Assembly (NCBI GenBank): GCA_035690885.1
Contig: DASSKC010000008.1
Span: forward strand, 1 to 41,051
DNA length: 41,051 nt
Origin: Oleiagrimonas sp035690885
GTDB taxonomy: Bacteria > Pseudomonadota > Gammaproteobacteria > Xanthomonadales > Rhodanobacteraceae
Direction: 5' to 3'
The stretch's first letter is position 1; every line of letters starts with the position of its first letter. Shown here piece by piece: positions 38,684-41,051 of this stretch. Both the position numbers and the translations under genes were made by a program. Below the pieces are notes generated by a model. The model was not told where the DNA came from. It was given only the letters and a program-made list of their open reading frames with translations, and searched no databases.

Positions 38684-39556
38684 TCAGTCGGACTGCAGAC
38701 GCATCGAGAAGTCGATGGCCTGGACGTGTTTGGTCAGTGCGCCCACCGAGATGAAGTCCACGCCGGTGGCGGCAATGGCCGCGAGGCGATCCAGTTCGAC
38801 ACTGCCGGAGACTTCCAGCGCAACCCGTCCGGCCGTGCGTGCCACGGCTTCGCGCATGGTTTCGGGCGAAAACTCGTCGAGCATGATGCGGTCGACGCCG
38901 GCGGCGATGGCCTGGTCCAGTTCGGCGAGGGTTTCCACTTCCACTTCCAGCAACAATTCGGGGTGCTGCGCACGTGCGGCATGCACGGCTGCATCAATGC
39001 CGCCGGCCGCGGCGATGTGGTTTTCCTTGACCAGAAGGGCGTCGTGGAGGCCGGTGCGATGATTGCAGGCCCCGCCGCAGCGCACCGCGTATTTTTGCGC
39101 GGCACGCAGGCCCGGCACGGTCTTGCGCGTGTCCAGGATACGCGTGTGCGTGCCGGCCACGGCATCGGCGTAGCGGGCCGCGATGCTGGCGGTGCCGGAC
39201 AGGGTTTGCAGAAAGTTGATCGCAGTGCGTTCGGCCGTCACCAGGGCGCGGGCATTGCCGTGCAGCGAGCAGACGATGGTGTCGGCGTCGACACGCTCGC
39301 CGTCAGCCACATGCCAGTCGATCCGGGTAGCCGGGTCGATGTGGTCGAAGCAGGCGTCGAACCAGGCGGCTCCGGCGATCGTGGCCGCTTCGCGACACAT
39401 CACGTGGGCACGCGCCGTGTCGGTAGCCGGCAGCAGTGCGGCGGTGACATCACCGTCACCGATGTCTTCGGCCAGGGCGCGCGTGACGTCGTCATTGATG
39501 ATGGAGGCCGGAGGCAAGGCGGGAGTGCGCGTCATGGCGCGGGCTGCGGTGGACAT
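38684..39556 (-). CDS. nadC: Nicotinate-nucleotide pyrophosphorylase (carboxylating)
   Basis: 290 aa enzyme making nicotinate mononucleotide from quinolinate and PRPP in NAD synthesis. Motifs: LAEDIGDGDVTAALLP, ERTAINFLQTLSGTAS, ILDTRKTVPGLRAAQKYAV with the quinolinate-binding Arg and Lys, GGACNHRTGLHDALLVKENH, EVEVETLAE, and a terminal FISVGALTKHVQAIDFSM. All active-site residues are present. The start is not decided by a ribosome site: ATG at 39556 (MSTAARAM) or 39535 (MTRTPAL) both fit. Lies between the DUF3301 and DUF1631 genes. Confidence 0.96.
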   Translation of the reverse strand: MSTAARAMTRTPALPPASIINDDVTRALAEDIGDGDVTAALLPATDTARAHVMCREAATIAGAAWFDACFDHIDPATRIDWHVADGERVDADTIVCSLHGNARALVTAERTAINFLQTLSGTASIAARYADAVAGTHTRILDTRKTVPGLRAAQKYAVRCGGACNHRTGLHDALLVKENHIAAAGGIDAAVHAARAQHPELLLEVEVETLAELDQAIAAGVDRIMLDEFSPETMREAVARTAGRVALEVSGSVELDRLAAIAATGVDFISVGALTKHVQAIDFSMRLQSD

Positions 39557-39613
39557 GGCGATCAGGATGCGTGGGGTGGGCCGATGATACGGCATGTGCG
39601 CCACGCGGCGCAG

Positions 39614-39679
39614 GCCGGGCACTGCCCGGCGAGCGGTGGTGCGGCCATGAGGGTTTGCTTGGGCGGGCAGTGCCCGCCC
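39614..39679. repeat. Two short perfect palindromes with GGGCA-TGCCC core
   Basis: GCCGGGCACTGCCCGGC at 39614-39630 and GGGCGGGCAGTGCCCGCCC at 39661-39679 share a core in opposite orientation around the centre base. They lie in the 223-nt gap between nadC and the DUF1631 gene and may be part of a REP-like pair or a terminator. Confidence 0.7.
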
Positions 39680-39779
39680 TTGGAGCCTGGGCGGTAGGAA
39701 CTGTCGAGGCGAAAAAGTGGCGGAAATATGGACCGCGCAGGCGCTTTTGCAGCCCGGCCGATTCCTGCCGCCCAGACTC

Positions 39780-41051
39780 CTATGCCTGCTCGCCGCCGGT
39801 CGGTTGCGATGGAGTGTTGTCGCCTTGCGTCTTGCGCAGGCGTTCGACGATGGCATCCAGTGCACGGTCGAACAACGGCAGCTCTTCCAGCACCACGGTG
39901 GTGCCGTCGGCAAACTCGCGCGCCAGTTGCGCCGCGGTCTTGTCTCCGACCTTCAGGCCGCGACGGTTGACGAACAGGTACTTGCCGCTGATCGGGCTGA
40001 TCCACGACAGCTTTGCGCGTTCACCGGTGTTGTCTTCTCCGGCGCCGAACTCGAGCCAGTTGCCGACCTGCAGGGCTCGCACGCGTGCCAGGTTCGGGTC
40101 GTCCTCGTCAGGCTCGGCATCGGCATCCTCCGGCGCGTCCGCTCCAGCGGCCACTTCCGGACTGGCGATGGTGTCGACCGAGTCGGGGATCGGCAACGGG
40201 GCACCATGCGGTGCGGCAGCGTCCGCGTCGGATGCCGTGGTTTCGCCGAGCTGCGCGCGGTACAGCGCGTTCAGCTGGGTCATCAGCGATTCGACATCGG
40301 CATCCTGGAAAGCCACCGTAGCCAGACCATGGCGCAGCGATTTTTCCAGCAACGGGAGCAGCTGGCGCAAGCGTTCGCGTTCGGCATCGTTGCGCTTGGG
40401 CAGGGTGCTCCAGACAAAGTCGTCGACGAAGCGCAGCGCCACGCGGAATTCCTGTGAATCTTCTCCCTGGCGCAACAACGTCAACACCAGGTAGTTGGCC
40501 CAGGCGCGGGTGAGAATGCCGTGGATCAGCTCCGGCAGGTCCTGCCGGTCTACGCGCGCGAGGATTTCCTGGGCGGCGCGGCGACGCGCCTGTTGCAGTT
40601 TTTCGCGCCCGCGCACGGCTTCGTTGACGCGCTGCTCGGACAACTCGGCGCGCTTGCGGCCGGTCTCGAGAAAGTCGGTGAGATCGCGCTCCAGCTGCGC
40701 GAAGATGTCCATGTCGTCGTCGAACTCCTGCAGCAGGGTCTCGACGATGGAATGGATGCGTGTGTACAGGCGCCGGTCGCGATCCGATTCGGCGGACCAG
40801 CCCTTGGCGGCGTCGGCCAGCGCGTCCAGCAGGCGCCGGGCCGGATGCGAGGTGTGCGCAAACATGCGCCGGTCGAGGATGGCGGCCTTGAGGTACGGGA
40901 TCTGCAGGCGCGCCAGCAACACCTGCATCTGCGCGGGCAGGTTGCGGTCCTCGAGGATGAACTCGAACAGCATGCCGACCAGGTCGATGGTGTCTTCGTC
41001 GGCACCGGACATGCGCGCCAGGCCGTCACCGCGCAGCTGGTTGATCTGGCC
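39780..41051 (-). CDS. DUF1631 family protein, C-terminal part (N-terminus beyond the window)
   Basis: At least 423 codons, open to the right edge; the full protein in related genomes is, as I recall, about 700-800 aa. Visible features: helical blocks with LFEFILEDRNLPAQMQVLLARLQ, a run of charged helices with likely coiled coil (TGRKRAELSEQRVNEAVRGR), an acidic, Ala-rich linker ADAPEDADAEPDEDDPN, and a C-terminal β-domain KLSWISPISGKYLFVNRRGLKV that resembles a PilZ-type fold. Function is unknown; sometimes misannotated as thymidine phosphorylase. A signalling role via the C-terminal domain is a guess. Confidence 0.85.
   Translation of the reverse strand, partial: GQINQLRGDGLARMSGADEDTIDLVGMLFEFILEDRNLPAQMQVLLARLQIPYLKAAILDRRMFAHTSHPARRLLDALADAAKGWSAESDRDRRLYTRIHSIVETLLQEFDDDMDIFAQLERDLTDFLETGRKRAELSEQRVNEAVRGREKLQQARRRAAQEILARVDRQDLPELIHGILTRAWANYLVLTLLRQGEDSQEFRVALRFVDDFVWSTLPKRNDAERERLRQLLPLLEKSLRHGLATVAFQDADVESLMTQLNALYRAQLGETTASDADAAAPHGAPLPIPDSVDTIASPEVAAGADAPEDADAEPDEDDPNLARVRALQVGNWLEFGAGEDNTGERAKLSWISPISGKYLFVNRRGLKVGDKTAAQLAREFADGTTVVLEELPLFDRALDAIVERLRKTQGDNTPSQPTGGEQA

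Overview
The window is high-GC and almost fully coding. Gene content and order point to a gammaproteobacterium of the Xanthomonadales/Lysobacterales, probably near Rhodanobacter or Dyella. The supporting signs are the petABC-sspAB order, the DUF1631-nadC-DUF3301 cluster, trpE split from trpGDC, an aerobic/microaerobic respiratory gene set, and many GTAG-headed palindromic repeats of the kind described as SMAG elements in Stenotrophomonas. This placement is inferred from protein and repeat style; no search was run.

Layout. 1-141: end of an insertion sequence running off the left edge. 0.2-3.7 kb: a LysR regulator coupled to an NAD-binding epimerase-like protein, then a leftward purC-SMR transporter-Mpo1-like cluster. 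3.8-7.0 kb: TerB/J-domain protein, rpe and trpE. 7.2-9.1 kb: leftward DUF2249-FmdE-like-lipA unit behind an FNR-type site. 9.2-13.0 kb: lipoprotein aminopeptidase, membrane MutS-like ATPase, methyltransferase. 13.2-15.7 kb: trpGDC.

15.8-24.4 kb is a respiratory and oxygen/nitric-oxide island: a CopD-like membrane protein with thiol peroxidase, a group III truncated hemoglobin divergent from a 7Fe ferredoxin, and one leftward cbb3 oxidase operon, ccoNOQPHIS, ending in azurin. CRP/FNR-family dyads lie in front of these units and of the DUF2249 unit. I read them as a shared low-oxygen or NO regulon in which azurin or cytochrome c feeds the cbb3 oxidase. 34.3-37.0 kb adds the cytochrome bc1 complex (petABC), which would reduce those carriers.

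24.5-34.0 kb: LCAT-like hydrolase, gap, S1/P1 nuclease, valS, hemE, a WGR protein and a DegS/AlgW-like protease. 37.0-41.05 kb: sspAB, DUF3301 protein, nadC and a DUF1631 protein cut by the right edge.

The most unusual non-gene content is repeat invasion. A 114-bp palindromic repeat sits in frame inside valS. Two copies of a long hairpin element bracket valS. A 210-bp inverted-repeat element supplies the stop codon of the methyltransferase, and a GTAG repeat supplies that of the DUF3301 gene. Heptamer tandem repeats abut the rpe promoter. No tRNA, rRNA or CRISPR array was recognised by eye.
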